From: Heterodera schachtii
Lineage: Eukaryota; Nematoda; Chromadorea; Rhabditida; Heteroderidae
NCBI GenBank assembly: GCA_023374025.1
Contig: SIJG01000057.1
Coordinates: 140,751 to 204,750, forward strand
Length of the DNA stretch: 64,000 nt
Direction: 5' to 3'
Shown here: in pieces, positions 22,569 to 34,359 of the stretch
How the letters are laid out: every line of letters starts with the position of its first letter
Position numbering within the stretch: the stretch's first letter is position 1
Translations under genes and position numbers: made by a program
The notes under the pieces: generated by a model
Databases searched by the model: none
Told to the model about the DNA's origin: nothing
The model's input: the letters and a program-made list of their open reading frames with translations, nothing else

Positions 22569-24830
22569 TTTTTTAGTTAGGATTCATTAAAAAAAATTGA
22601 CAAAGACTAGGTCGCATGAGTTGTTGAATAAAAATAAAGCATTAACATATTAATTACTTTACATATAAACATTTTGTAGATAATGGATAAAAATATAAAA
22701 AACTTAAAATACTTTACATTCTTAAAAAAAGAAAAAAGATTGTAATAATTAAAAACAAACACATCAATAAATTAATCAATTAGTTCATCGATTATAAAAG
22801 AGTATTAAATATATTTATTATGAATTAATTAAAAATCAATTGAAAAAATTTAAAACATAGATGAAAAATTATATGATCTCAGATCTCAGAAACATCTTAG
22901 ATAAATCGCGGTATTATTTATTATTTTATATGCAATATAATAAAAACTATTTAAAAAAAATATTGTTTCAAATAATGAATGCCCAACGGCGGTTTAAAAT
23001 TTGTATTTTTTAACTTCTGGAGTGTGTTAGATTTGGGGACTAAAATCCGGCGTGTTAGCATTCCACGCAACAATCGTAAAATTAAGTAATATAATTAAAA
23101 GTAATAAGCAGCTAAAAATTAATTAGATGGATTTAATATTAAAAAATCCATAAAATATTTATTTGCAATTAATATATGTAAAAAATTATGCAATGTAAGA
23201 ATTTTAATCGTATTCACTATATTGCTTTAGACGTAAATTTAATGAAAAATAATCTAAAGAGATTATAAACCAAAAATAATTTTATAATTTTATAAATGAT
23301 AAAAATTTTATAAATAATATCCATTGAACAAAAAAATGAGCCTTAACATGAAAATATTAACAAAGAAAAATTCAATTTTTTAGCCGTGAATAAATTAACC
23401 ATTAACCTGAATCCTTGTCGAGATTCATGAAACAATCATGCGACAAATACTTAAGAAGCATTAATTATGCAAACATTTCAAAAGCTTAAAAATATTATAA
23501 AGTCAGAATAATTGAAAAATAATACTGATTTATTGAAAAAAAATATTGCAATAATATTTTTATTACTATCATTATTATAGCATTTTCAAATTAATCTGCC
23601 ATGTCATCCTCGAGGACAATCGATAAAAAACTATAATCATATTTACAAGCAAAGAAATTAACAAACTTATTGGCCAATAATATTTAAGAATTGCAAAAAA
23701 ATGAGAAATTAAAAAATAAATGAAATCAATCTTATTTTAAATTTATGTATGTTGATAGATGGATTAATCTAAAAGCATATTTTCAATAAAAAATTAAAAA
23801 AAAATTATTTTTTTGTTGATTTCATTAAAAAACATAATAAAAAAAAAATTAATTTTTATAGATAAATAAATATTAAACAGATCGATGGCGAAATATTTAT
23901 AATTAAATAATAAAACTCATTTATTTTTTGATTTCTTAGTGAATAATATTATTAAAGTTTAAAACTTAAATAAAAAATTTTTGAATTTTTATCAGAAAAA
24001 TTCAAAAAATTAGGATACCATAATCAAACAAAAATAAAAAACAAAAGTAATTTTTCCAATTTGCGAGCAGAAATTGTTAAATTGAAAATCATCCACAGAA
24101 ACCAACTTTTATCTTTGAGAACAGAAAAACTGTTAAGCTAGAAAATATAATTTATGTTGAAAATAAAAGATAAAGAAAAATAAATCAAGATAAATTTTGC
24201 TCAAGCTTTTTATATAAAACATATAGTAATTAATAGAAAAACTTATCATGATTAAACATTTAAATTATGAAGAAGCTGGAAAAATGATAATATAAAGACA
24301 ATAAAAATAAACTCAAAAAAATTAAATTTTATTATCAAGATAATATTATAAAAAACATTTTTTATCAATTTAATTTTTAATTATAAATGTAAAAAAAGAT
24401 AAAAATTCAACTTTTTATTTCATATAAAGAAAAATTATACCATGAAAAGACAAAAAAAAAAAATTAATAAATACACATAAATGAATACATTTATTAAATC
24501 CATAAATATTGTTATGAATTTGACTGATAAAGTGGCAGACCATGAAATTAGTCACGCAGTAATAAACAAGAGTTAATTAATAAAGGTAAATATATTCTTA
24601 TCGTCACGAACATTGAATTAACATTAAAAAGAATATTTGTATATTGCGAAAACTTAATTATATTATTAAATTAATTATGGAGATTTCATAAAAAAACATA
24701 AAAATAATAGAAAAATTATAAAGAGAATTTTAAAAAAAGTCTCCGGATTTTCCTCCGTTTTCAGGCTACGGAACTGTCCATAAATCATCCGGAAATTAAA
24801 ATAACGGTAGAAATTGGAAAAGCTTTACAG
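22569..24830 (+). repeat. Segmental duplication, copy A
   Basis: Three parts of this interval recur in order at 30.48-32.79 kb. Positions 22569-22803 match 30479-30713 with only a few differences. Positions 22981-23696 match 31479-32194 without any indel. Positions about 23840-24830 match about 32200-32790 with many substitutions and gaps. Landmarks include GCCCAACGGCGGTTTAAAAT, TCATCCTCGAGGACAATCG and TTGTATATTGCGAAAACTTA. No coding capacity is evident. Confidence 0.85.
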
Positions 24831-24849
24831 GAGGGTACTTTTAGACAGT

Positions 24850-26090
24850 AGACTTTTCGGCAGTTAAAATTAATTATGTTTCAAATATAGGTGTTGTAAA
24901 ATTGTAAAATTTACACAAAAATCAAATTAGTATTGAGACAAATAATTAAATAATCAAAAAGAAAATAAATAAATAAATTTTGGAGATGAATTTTTTAAAA
25001 ATTTTTCATTATTTTATGTGTGTATTTTTAAAATTTTAGTGTTCGATTCTTAAGGATGTATTTTTCTGAAACTTTTCTATATAAAAAATATAAAAACCGT
25101 ATCCCTAGTAATAATGATTTATCAATACATATAAGTATGTTTATTTAAAATAAATTTAGTAAAACTGACAAACAAAATAATTATTTGAATAAATATTTTT
25201 TTGTTTTTATGTTCTTAAATTAAAAATAAATCTTTCTTTTCATGTTTTTTAACATTTTATTTTACTTATTGAACCATTTATTTTTATAAGTTAAATAAAA
25301 ATATTTTTTTTAATTATACGCAAAATTTTATTCCGAAATGTGTGTATTAACAAACGTAAATTTAGGTCATTGTATTACATTATTACACAATCACAATTTT
25401 TTTAAATTTCTTCCTAAATTTTGTGAGAGATGATTAAGTATTTATTAGTTTTTGATAAATTTTCTTAAACAATAGCGATGCAAATTTGAAAAAATTGGGA
25501 TAATTATATCGAAAAATAGAATATTTATTAATTTAACTTTAAAATGTTAATAAAGAAATAGCCGAGAAATTTGTTAATCTTTGTCACGGTAAAAGGTCCC
25601 CATTAATATATCCGATTTTATATGGACAATTGTCACATTAGAATATGTTATTGCACTTATTATTTAAATTTTTTATTTTACTATTTTTTAAAATTTAACG
25701 TCCAAAATTGCGAAATTAAGTTTGTATCCTCCCGTCCAAAACGTCTTTCTTTAAATATGAATTTCTATATTTTATTTCATTCATATATTTAATTTCTTTT
25801 ACTATTTAATTTATTTTAATTAATTTTATTTAGAATTTCATTTTTAAAAAGATAGTAAAAAAATGCGCCTCAAAAAGTTTTTGGGTAATGCGCCGCCAAG
25901 GAAAATTTGAAATTTTGTTATGGTTTGTTAAATGCTTTTGTCCAAAAAATAACTTTATTTTGAGCGAATCTAAAAAAAAAAAATAATGAGTTTTAATTAA
26001 ATGAAGACAATCGTTGAAATTTTATAATTTTTTTTTGTTGCTTTTCGAACAATGTTGGCAGTGTATATTGTATGAAAAAATTTCAGGAAT
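24850..26090. other. AT-rich non-coding stretch
   Basis: T-rich on the plus strand from about 24990. A GC-richer ATGCGCCGCC near 25889 is related in style to the hairpin motif that follows. No gene is supported. Confidence 0.5.
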
Positions 26091-26096
26091 AAGGGA

Positions 26097-26125
26097 TTAG
26101 GCGCCGCCGGGGAAATTTTAAAATT
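26097..26125. repeat. GC-rich motif copy, half hairpin
   Basis: TTAGGCGCCGCCGGGGAAATTTT resembles the right half of the hairpin at 13852-13890, including the AAATTTT and GAAAATT context that follows. The left half of the hairpin is not recognisable here. Confidence 0.45.
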
Positions 26126-26267
26126 TTGAAAATTTTTACAATATAGGGTGCGGAAAAAGTTCCCATATTAATTTAAACAATTTTTTATATCCAAATATTT
26201 CACTATTTCTCCGAAGCTTCTTCACTAATATCCTATTTAGCGACCTATTTTGACTCTGACCCTTCTA

Positions 26268-26530
26268 TTATTAGGATTTACTTTATTTAAAAAAGTAACT
26301 TTTTAAAGCCATAGAAACAGAACCAAGTGTCGCATTTTGATGCTTAAAACCAGGTCTGCAAATCTACGAAAGGCCAATTTTTGACTGAAATTTTTAAAAA
26401 TATTATCGCATAATTGCTTGTTTAATTGCGGTTTTAGTTTGTCAAAAAATGCCATTTAAGTAACTAAAGGCATAGTTAAACAGCATAAATTTGGAGCGAC
26501 CATTACTGTCAATTTCTGAAGAACATGGAA
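26268..26530 (+). repeat. Direct repeat, copy 1 of 2
   Basis: Matches 29087-29372 in the same orientation with moderate divergence. Shared anchors are AGGATTTACTTTATT, AAGTGTCGCATTTTG, GCAAATCTACGAAA, CAGCATAAATTTGGAGCGAC and TGTCAATTTCTGAAG. Copy 2 carries an extra segment near 29199-29232. No coding capacity is seen. Confidence 0.8.
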
Positions 26531-26539
26531 GCTTGTATC

Positions 26540-28518
26540 TCGGCCAACAGGGATAATTGAAAAAATTAAATAAAACTGAAATTCTAGAAGATATATTAAA
26601 AAGTAAAAAATGTTAAAAGCAATTAAGAAGCCTAAAAATATATAATGAAAACCAATTTTATACTATAATGAAACGACACGAAAAATTTTTTTAGTTCATG
26701 AATAATTTAAATTTTTGTGAATATATAAACTATTTCTGTAAATAATTTAAATATAATTAAATGAAAAGCGATCAATTTGAAAAATAACATTACATATGTG
26801 ATATAGCTGGAAAATCATGGCTTAAAATATATTTTTTAATATTATTCATAATAAAATCTAATTAAAATTAAATATCAATTAATAATTTAAAAATCTTAAA
26901 CAGGCATATACCGTATTTTATTGAAATGTCAATAAAGAATTCAATTAATATTATTTAAATTTTCTTTTCAATGAATAATTATTGAAGTGTTAATTTAATG
27001 ATTAAAAAAAATCTGATTGTTATTAATACTGATTCAAATAATGTTCGGTTTATCCTAAGAATTTCCAGCCTAAAAATGAGTTTATTTTCTCCAACACATA
27101 TTAAAATAAAAATAATACAGTTATGCCTATAGAAATGGATTCTATCACAAAATAAATATCGAATTTTACATAAAACTTAAAAAGATTCTCATAGAATATA
27201 GTTACAAAAAATACGAATAAATTTTTGCATTTAATGAAATAAAATATCGTTAAAACTTAAAAATACTTATACTTTATTCAAAATGGTTAATTTTGAAAAT
27301 ATAAATACTCAAATGCTCAAATAAAATAGCAAAAAATAAAAGGTTGGAAAATTATAAAGAAACAAAATAGGCATTATATCACCATCCTAGGGTAATGCAA
27401 GAAATATGTGCCCATGTTTACAAGAGATATACAAAAATAAACATAAAAAAGGAAGCAGAAATGATATAACAAAATAAAAATTAATTTAACAAAGATTAAT
27501 AGGCAAAAGAATAGCTATTTAATCAATAATGTATGAGAATGATTTTGGAAGATTATTTCAATAATCAGAATTATCATTCTATAAGCTTTTTTAAAAAATA
27601 GAAGAAAAATTAATAAATTCTCAAATAAATAAAAAATCCTCAAAAAATCAATATCCAAACTTTCACGAAACTTTCGAGCCTGAAGCGGACGAGATCTATC
27701 TCATTCAAATGAATGTTCAAAAAGATTTATTATTATAAAATATTGTCCATTGCAAAGATTTATTCAAATTGAATTACAAATACTAAAAATATAGTCACAA
27801 AAGTAGACTTAAAAAATCATTTCAACTAATTAATTAAACAACTTACAAATTAATAATTTTTAATGTAATATCAAAAAAGAAAATTCGACTAAAAAATATT
27901 AAAGGAAATAAAAATTTAAAAAAAAATGAAAAACCATTTAATGAAAATTTCATGATAATATGATATTCAACTTAAATGTATGGATTTAAAAAATATTAAT
28001 ATTGATAAAATATATTAAAACGAAGAGTAAAATGAAACTCAAAAACAAAAGGTCGCTAATATTAAAAACTAAATTATAATTTATTAAACATAAAATAAAA
28101 AACGAAATAGATAAACAATATTTGAATGAAATTGTTAATAGAACATTCATTAATATTATTACATAGCAAAGGAATTCTAATAATTTGCCATATTTTTTTA
28201 AATTTAAGACAAAGATAATTATAAATACATTTATGAATATTAATTGTATATAAATATAATCATTATTTGTTAATCAAATGTCTGATGCACCTAATTCCCC
28301 CTATGATTCAAGTGAAAGTAATAAACATTAAATATATAAAGAAAAAAGCAATGAAAAAACCAAGAATAAGTACTAAATTAAAAATAAACAAAATTTAATT
28401 AGAGATGCCTGAAAAACAATTTAATTAATAAATGTAATATAAATGTATGAAATGAACGAAAAAATATGTAAAATATAACCCTAAATAATTATCAGCTAAA
28501 AAATATGAAAATTAAATA
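26540..28518. other. AT-rich non-coding stretch
   Basis: A-rich on the plus strand. Nothing with gene or repeat structure stands out. Confidence 0.5.
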
Positions 28519-28526
28519 ATTCTATC

Positions 28527-29054
28527 CGTGCTGGCGCGTTTGTTAAAACTGCCACCCACGCGCATTTCTTAAAATTGCCATCCTTGAATATTCAAATTTT
28601 TCTTAAGATTTCGAGATTACTTTCAAAAAGTTTTCAGAAATTAATTTTTTAAACAACTTAATGAATTTTAAAAGAAAAATTCTAAGAGAAAATTAGAATT
28701 TCTGAAAGAAAAATTTCTAAAATAAAAATGTAAGACATAAAAAATTCATAACTTTACTTAACCGCAACCAATATTTTATTGTATCATTCAATTGCTTTAA
28801 GTGTTCTCTAACAGAATATTAATACTTAAATTTTTTAGGAAATAAAAAGTTATTGTCTTAAATTTAAAAATTTTAAGGTAAACTTTTTTGGCCATGACCT
28901 TTTTGAAAACCATTAAATTTTTTAAATTAGTGTTTAATAATACATTTTTAAAAATATTTTTCAACTTTTCAAAATTTTCAAGAATTTTCTTGAAATGAGG
29001 GAGATGGCAGTTTTAATAAACGCGCTGACAGTTTTAAGAAACGCACTAGCACTG
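28527..29054. mobile_element. Non-autonomous hAT-like element, 528 bp
   Basis: ATTCTATC occurs at 28519-28526 and again at 29055-29062, an exact 8-bp target duplication. Inverted ends: CGTGCTGGCGCGTTT at the left and, reading inward from the right, CAGTGCTAGTGCGTTTC. The similarity continues for about 55 bp through TTAAAACTGCCA. Within each end a unit of the form CGCGTTTNTTAAAACTGCCA occurs twice. There is no transposase frame. The duplication length and CAGTG-type end point to the hAT superfamily. Confidence 0.8.
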
Positions 29055-29086
29055 ATTCTATCTCTGTGTTCTTCACTTCTTCAATT

Positions 29087-29372
29087 AGGATTTACTTTAT
29101 TAAAAAAGGTAATTTTTTCAAGCCCCAGAAACAGAACTAAGTGTCGCATTTTGGTAGCTTAAAATCAGGTCAGCAAATCTACGAAAAGCCAATTTTTGGT
29201 TTATGATACTTAGCAATGGCGCCCAGTTCTGGAATTTTTAAAATATTATCGAATAATTCCTTGTTTAACCGTGGCTTTTAATTTATCAAAAATGCCGTTT
29301 AAGTAAATACTAACATGTTTAAACAGCATAAATTTGGAGCGACCTGTCAATTTCTGAAGCACTTGGAAATTA
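29087..29372 (+). repeat. Direct repeat, copy 2 of 2
   Basis: Second copy of the repeat at 26268-26530, beginning only about 25 bp beyond the target duplication of the hAT-like element. Confidence 0.8.
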
Positions 29373-29399
29373 ATAAAAATGAAAAAAAAATTCAATTTT

Positions 29400-30470
29400 A
29401 TAAAAAATAATCTTACAAGAAACCGTTTCGAAAAATAATCTTAATAAGCCAGGCACGAATCAAAATTACGGAATAATCCAAAAAAAAAAAAAAATAAATA
29501 AAATTATATAAACGTGCAAACAGATGAACTGATACTATTGAAGCAAAATACAAGAGATTGAAATAATTTTTAGGACTTAAGTTAATAAGAGAGTCACCTC
29601 ACAATAAACTATTAAATTTCTTAGTAGCATTGAATCAATTGGTTCCTTACTCTAATGTTTTGATGAATTAGAGCATTTTTTCTGAATAATAATAACCACT
29701 TTTGTCACTTTGGGCAAAATGGCTCTCATATTACGGCATACGATCTTCATTCCCAATCAATCGAAGCGACGAGCTTATTTTACAGACTCACATCAATTAA
29801 AAGATTTTCTATTGTCATTAAGTTTCATTATATATAAAGTACATATCTTTTTTATTGTAAATTCACATAAAAATACATTAATAATTATGCTTTTACTTTA
29901 TAATCTAAAACAGTATTTTAAATTGTCTCTCACATGAGAGATTTGCGCAGGCAGTCATTGATTGTTATAAAATTTTAATTTTTCGACTTAATAATTACCA
30001 TGTAAAATATTTTTTTTTTTGGTTATTCATTATTTAAAATAATTTGAGAAAATATTAACAAAACTTATTTAAAAATTTATTTATCAAAAAAATCAATTTA
30101 AGGAAAAACATGAAAAATTTTAAAATTTAATAGGAAGTGTCTAAAAAGTTATTCCAGAAATAATATTTTAAATTATTTTTTATTGCATGAATAAAACGAA
30201 GTCATATAGTGACAATCAGAAATTTGCCAATTTAGTGAATGAAAAATATAAAATTCTGTAAATAATAAAAAACTCTATTTATTAAAATTACAATACCTAG
30301 AACAGATATCAATGAACTATTATTAACCTAAATGCTTGTTATTAACGAGTAAAATCAAAAATTTTAAATAGTATTAAATATTTCTAATAAATTTTTTAAT
30401 TAGCAATAATAAATTTTGAATGAATCCAAACTAAAAATTTTTTTAAATAATCAAAAAAATTATAATACAT
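29400..30470. other. AT-rich non-coding stretch
   Basis: No supported gene. A 75-codon open frame at 29710 has no recognisable domain and lies in plain AT-rich sequence. Confidence 0.5.
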
Positions 30471-30478
30471 ATTTTTAA

Positions 30479-32790
30479 AATTTTTTACTTAGGATTCATT
30501 AAAAAAAAATTGACAAAGACTAGGTCGCATGAGTTGTTGAATAAAAATAAAGCATTAACATATTAATTACTTTACATATAAACATTTTGTAGATAATGGA
30601 TAAAAATATAAAAAACTTAAAATACTTTACATTCTCAAAAAAAGAAAAAAGATTGTAATAATTAAAAACAAACACATCAATAAATTAATCAATTAGTTCA
30701 TCGATTATAAAAGATTATTAAAATATGCATTATGAATAATTAAAAATCAATAAAAAAAATATTTTTAATCATAATATTTTAATAATCTTTTCGATTGAAC
30801 GACATAAATAATTCAGTAAACATCAAAATACTAAATAAATAAATAAACAAATAACAGAAAAACATATGTGAAAAAATATGATCTCAGATCTCAAAAATAT
30901 CAGAGATAATCGCGATATTTTGATCTATGAAATAAAGCGAACACTTCATTTAGCTTACGGGCCCAAAAGCCCAAAGGGGTCTAGGATTTTTCTTGAAAAT
31001 AGCCAAAAAATCTTTCTATTTGTTGTATTCTGTAGTGTGTCAGATTTGAGGACTAAATTCCAGCGTGCTAATCGAGAATTTGCATTCCATGCAACAATCG
31101 TAAAATTAAATAATTAATAATTAAAAAATAATCAGCAGCTATAAATTAAATTAGATGGGTTAAAAATATTACATAATCCATTAAAATATTTATTTGCAAT
31201 TATATATGTACAAAATTATGCAATGTGAGAATTTAAAATCGTATCGCCAATTATTGCCCTAAGATATTTAATGAAAAATTCAAAAGAGATTATAAACCAA
31301 AACTAGTTTTATAATTTTATAATGAAAAATTTTTATAAAAACTATCCATTAAGAAAAAAAATGCGCTTTCATATGAAATATGAACAAATGAAAATATTCT
31401 ATTTTTTAGCCGTGAATAAATTAACCATTTACCGGGATCATTGTCGAGATTGATGAAACAATCATTCGACCAAATAATGCCCAACGGCGGTTTAAAATTT
31501 GTATTTTTTAACTTCTGGAGTGTGTTAGATTTGGGGACTAAAATCCGGCGTGTTAGCATTCCACGCAACAATCGTAAAATTAAGTAATATAATTAAAAGT
31601 AATAAGCAGCTAAAAATTAATTAGATGGATTTAATATTAAAAAATCCATAAAATATTTATTTGCAATTAATATATGTAAAAAATTATGCAATGTAAGAAT
31701 TTTAATCGTATTCACTATATTGCTTTAGACGTAAATTTAATGAAAAATAATCTAAAGAGATTATAAACCAAAAATAATTTTATAATTTTATAAATGATAA
31801 AAATTTTATAAATAATATCCATTGAACAAAAAAATGAGCCTTAACATGAAAATATTAACAAAGAAAAATTCAATTTTTTAGCCGTGAATAAATTAACCAT
31901 TAACCTGAATCCTTGTCGAGATTCATGAAACAATCATGCGACAAATACTTAAGAAGCATTAATTATGCAAACATTTCAAAAGCTTAAAAATATTATAAAG
32001 TCAGAATAATTGAAAAATAATACTGATTTATTGAAAAAAAATATTGCAATAATATTTTTATTACTATCATTATTATAGCATTTTCAAATTAATCTGCCAT
32101 GTCATCCTCGAGGACAATCGATAAAAAACTATAATCATATTTACAAGCAAAGAAATTAACAAACTTATTGGCCAATAATATTTAAGAATTGCAAGAAAAT
32201 TAATTTTTATAGATAAAATATTAAACAGCTCAGTGGCTAAATATTTTAATTAATAATAAAACTCTTTTTATTTTTTAATTTCCTATATTTAAGTTTAAAA
32301 TTTAAATAAAAAATCTTCTGAAACTAATTAAAATAGGAAAAAGCCGTATAAATATTGTTATGGATTTGACTGAATAAAGTCGCAGACCATGAATTTTCTC
32401 ACGCTGTAATAGACAAGAGTTAATTAATAAATGTAAAGATCTTTTATCGTCACGAACGAATTAACATTTAAAAAGAATATTTGTATATTGCGAAAACTTA
32501 ATTATTAAATTTTTTGAAAAACAGTAAAATTATGGGGATTTAACATTGAAAAAACCTAAAAAATAATAGAAAAATTATAAAGAGAATAAAGGTGATTTAG
32601 TTAAAAGAAATAAAAAATTACTTCTTCAATAAAACTAATTTTAAAGCAATTAAATGATTTCTTGTTGAAATTAAATAATATTAAAGCAAACAATAAAAAA
32701 AAGTCGCTGGTTTTTTCCCCGAAATTTTTTCTGGCTACAGGACTGTCCCTAAATCATCCTCAATTTTTTTTAAAAATAACCTCTAGAAAT
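30479..32790 (+). repeat. Segmental duplication, copy B
   Basis: Counterpart of 22569-24830. It is longer in the middle because a diverged version of the core (about 31020-31470) precedes the block that matches copy A exactly (31479-32194). After 32194 the match to copy A resumes at about 23840, so roughly 145 bp of copy A are absent here. Confidence 0.85.
31020..31470 (+). repeat. Diverged internal copy of the duplicated core
   Basis: This interval aligns to 23010-23450 and to 31508-31948 with frequent substitutions and small gaps. Examples are GTGTCAGATTTGAGGACTAA against GTGTTAGATTTGGGGACTAA, and AACCATTTACCGGGATCATT against AACCATTAACCTGAATCCTT. It lies directly upstream of the near-identical block. 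Confidence 0.75.
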
Positions 32791-32869
32791 TGGAATAATT
32801 TTTTTTCGATTTTATAAGTGCGCTAAAAAAATTGAGAAATTTTTGTAAATTTGATAAATAAAATTTGTT

Positions 32870-34040
32870 CGAAAATATCATTTTTTGCTGCCTTTTTCTT
32901 ATTTTTTGTGCTTTTTTGTCGTTTTTGTATATTTTGTATGCCCCTTTTTTACCTCTTTGTACCTATTTTAGCTGCTGCCTATTTGAAATTTCGTGTCTAA
33001 AAGTCCAGGCCTAATGATCACATAAGATACTTATTAATATTTGTTAACCAATTAATAAAATATATTTTTAAAAAATAAAAGGTTAAAATATGTAAAAGCA
33101 AAATTTTTAAAAGCAAATTAAAATTTACTGTTTATGCCCTTCCTGTTGCAACTTAAAATATTTAAGAAAAGAAAAAATAACACAGGCAAATTGAATACTC
33201 TATAATAAAAAATTTCCAAATTTTAAGGAGAGGTACAGCGTTTTTTTTTTTGAATTTATGTTTTAATTGTAAAAGACTTAAATAAGCGGAATCGTTACAT
33301 TTGGCAATATTTTGCTCCTAGCATGAATAGATCAGTAAGAAAATATAATAAAACTCTTTAATGAAACACAAATTCGATTATATTTTTAATATTCAGCTAC
33401 TCAACGAAGAACAAGATCGTGGAAGTATAACTATTTTTATTTATAATTCAAATAATCATTTTGAGGTAATTCTTGAACCTAGGCGATTATAGGCATAATT
33501 TTCCTGAATTTACATTTTTTTTTCTTCCCATTCACATTTTTTGTTTATTATATATATTTTGGTTAAAATTAAAAAATTAATTTAAAATTTACTATGATTA
33601 TTTTATTGTAAAGGATTAATAATTTTGGTTTATATTATAAAAATTATGTTGTTTATTTTTGAAATAATATATAGCTATATTAAATTTATTTAAAATACTT
33701 ATTTTGCTCTTAATTTTTTAAATAATTATTTTAATTTTAATTTTTTAATAATTATTTAGCTTGCTTTTAATTTGATCAGTGATCACTTTGCACTTTTCGT
33801 GCTTCGACATAGCACCATTTGATTAAATCATAGTTTAAAAATCGAAAAGCATAAAAGATAAATATGTAAAGTATGTACAATTAAAGTATTTCGTAAAAAA
33901 AATTCACTAAAACAAAACAAATAAAAAAGACTAAAATATGATGGTCTATATCCATGTTGAGAAATTAAATATTGCTTAAATAAATAATTTTTTAATTATT
34001 TTAATAAAAAAAGATAATAGAATTATTGAGCAACGACTGG
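32870..34040. other. AT-rich non-coding stretch
   Basis: T-rich patches near 32880-32990 and 33500-33780. No supported gene. Confidence 0.5.
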
Positions 34041-34049
34041 TCTTATAAT

Positions 34050-34350
34050 TAAATTATTTCGATGCTAATATCATAATTTGCGGACATGATATTTCACACG
34101 TGCAATCAACAAGAGAGAAATAAAAATGTAAATCTATTTTAATCGTCACAGAACATTGAAGTCGTCACATTGAAAAAATAATTTATATGCATTGCGAATA
34201 GACTAATTATTATTATTTATTGTTGTTATTATATTTTTTGAAAAACGGTAAAATATGGAAATTCGAATGTATAACGCAAATTAATAGAAAAAAAAAAGAA
34301 AATAATAATAGAAAAATTATAAAGAAAGTGAAAAATTATAAAGAAAGTGA
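34050..34350 (+). repeat. Third, partial copy of the duplication tail
   Basis: Resembles 24530-24720 and 32370-32590: a CATGA..TTTCACACGTGCAAT segment, then CAAGAG, then ATCGTCACAGAACATTGAA, then GCATTGCGAATAGACTAATT, and GAAAAATTATAAAGA near the end. The last unit is duplicated in tandem (19 bp, twice) at about 34311-34348. Confidence 0.5.
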
Positions 34351-34359
34351 AGGTTGACT

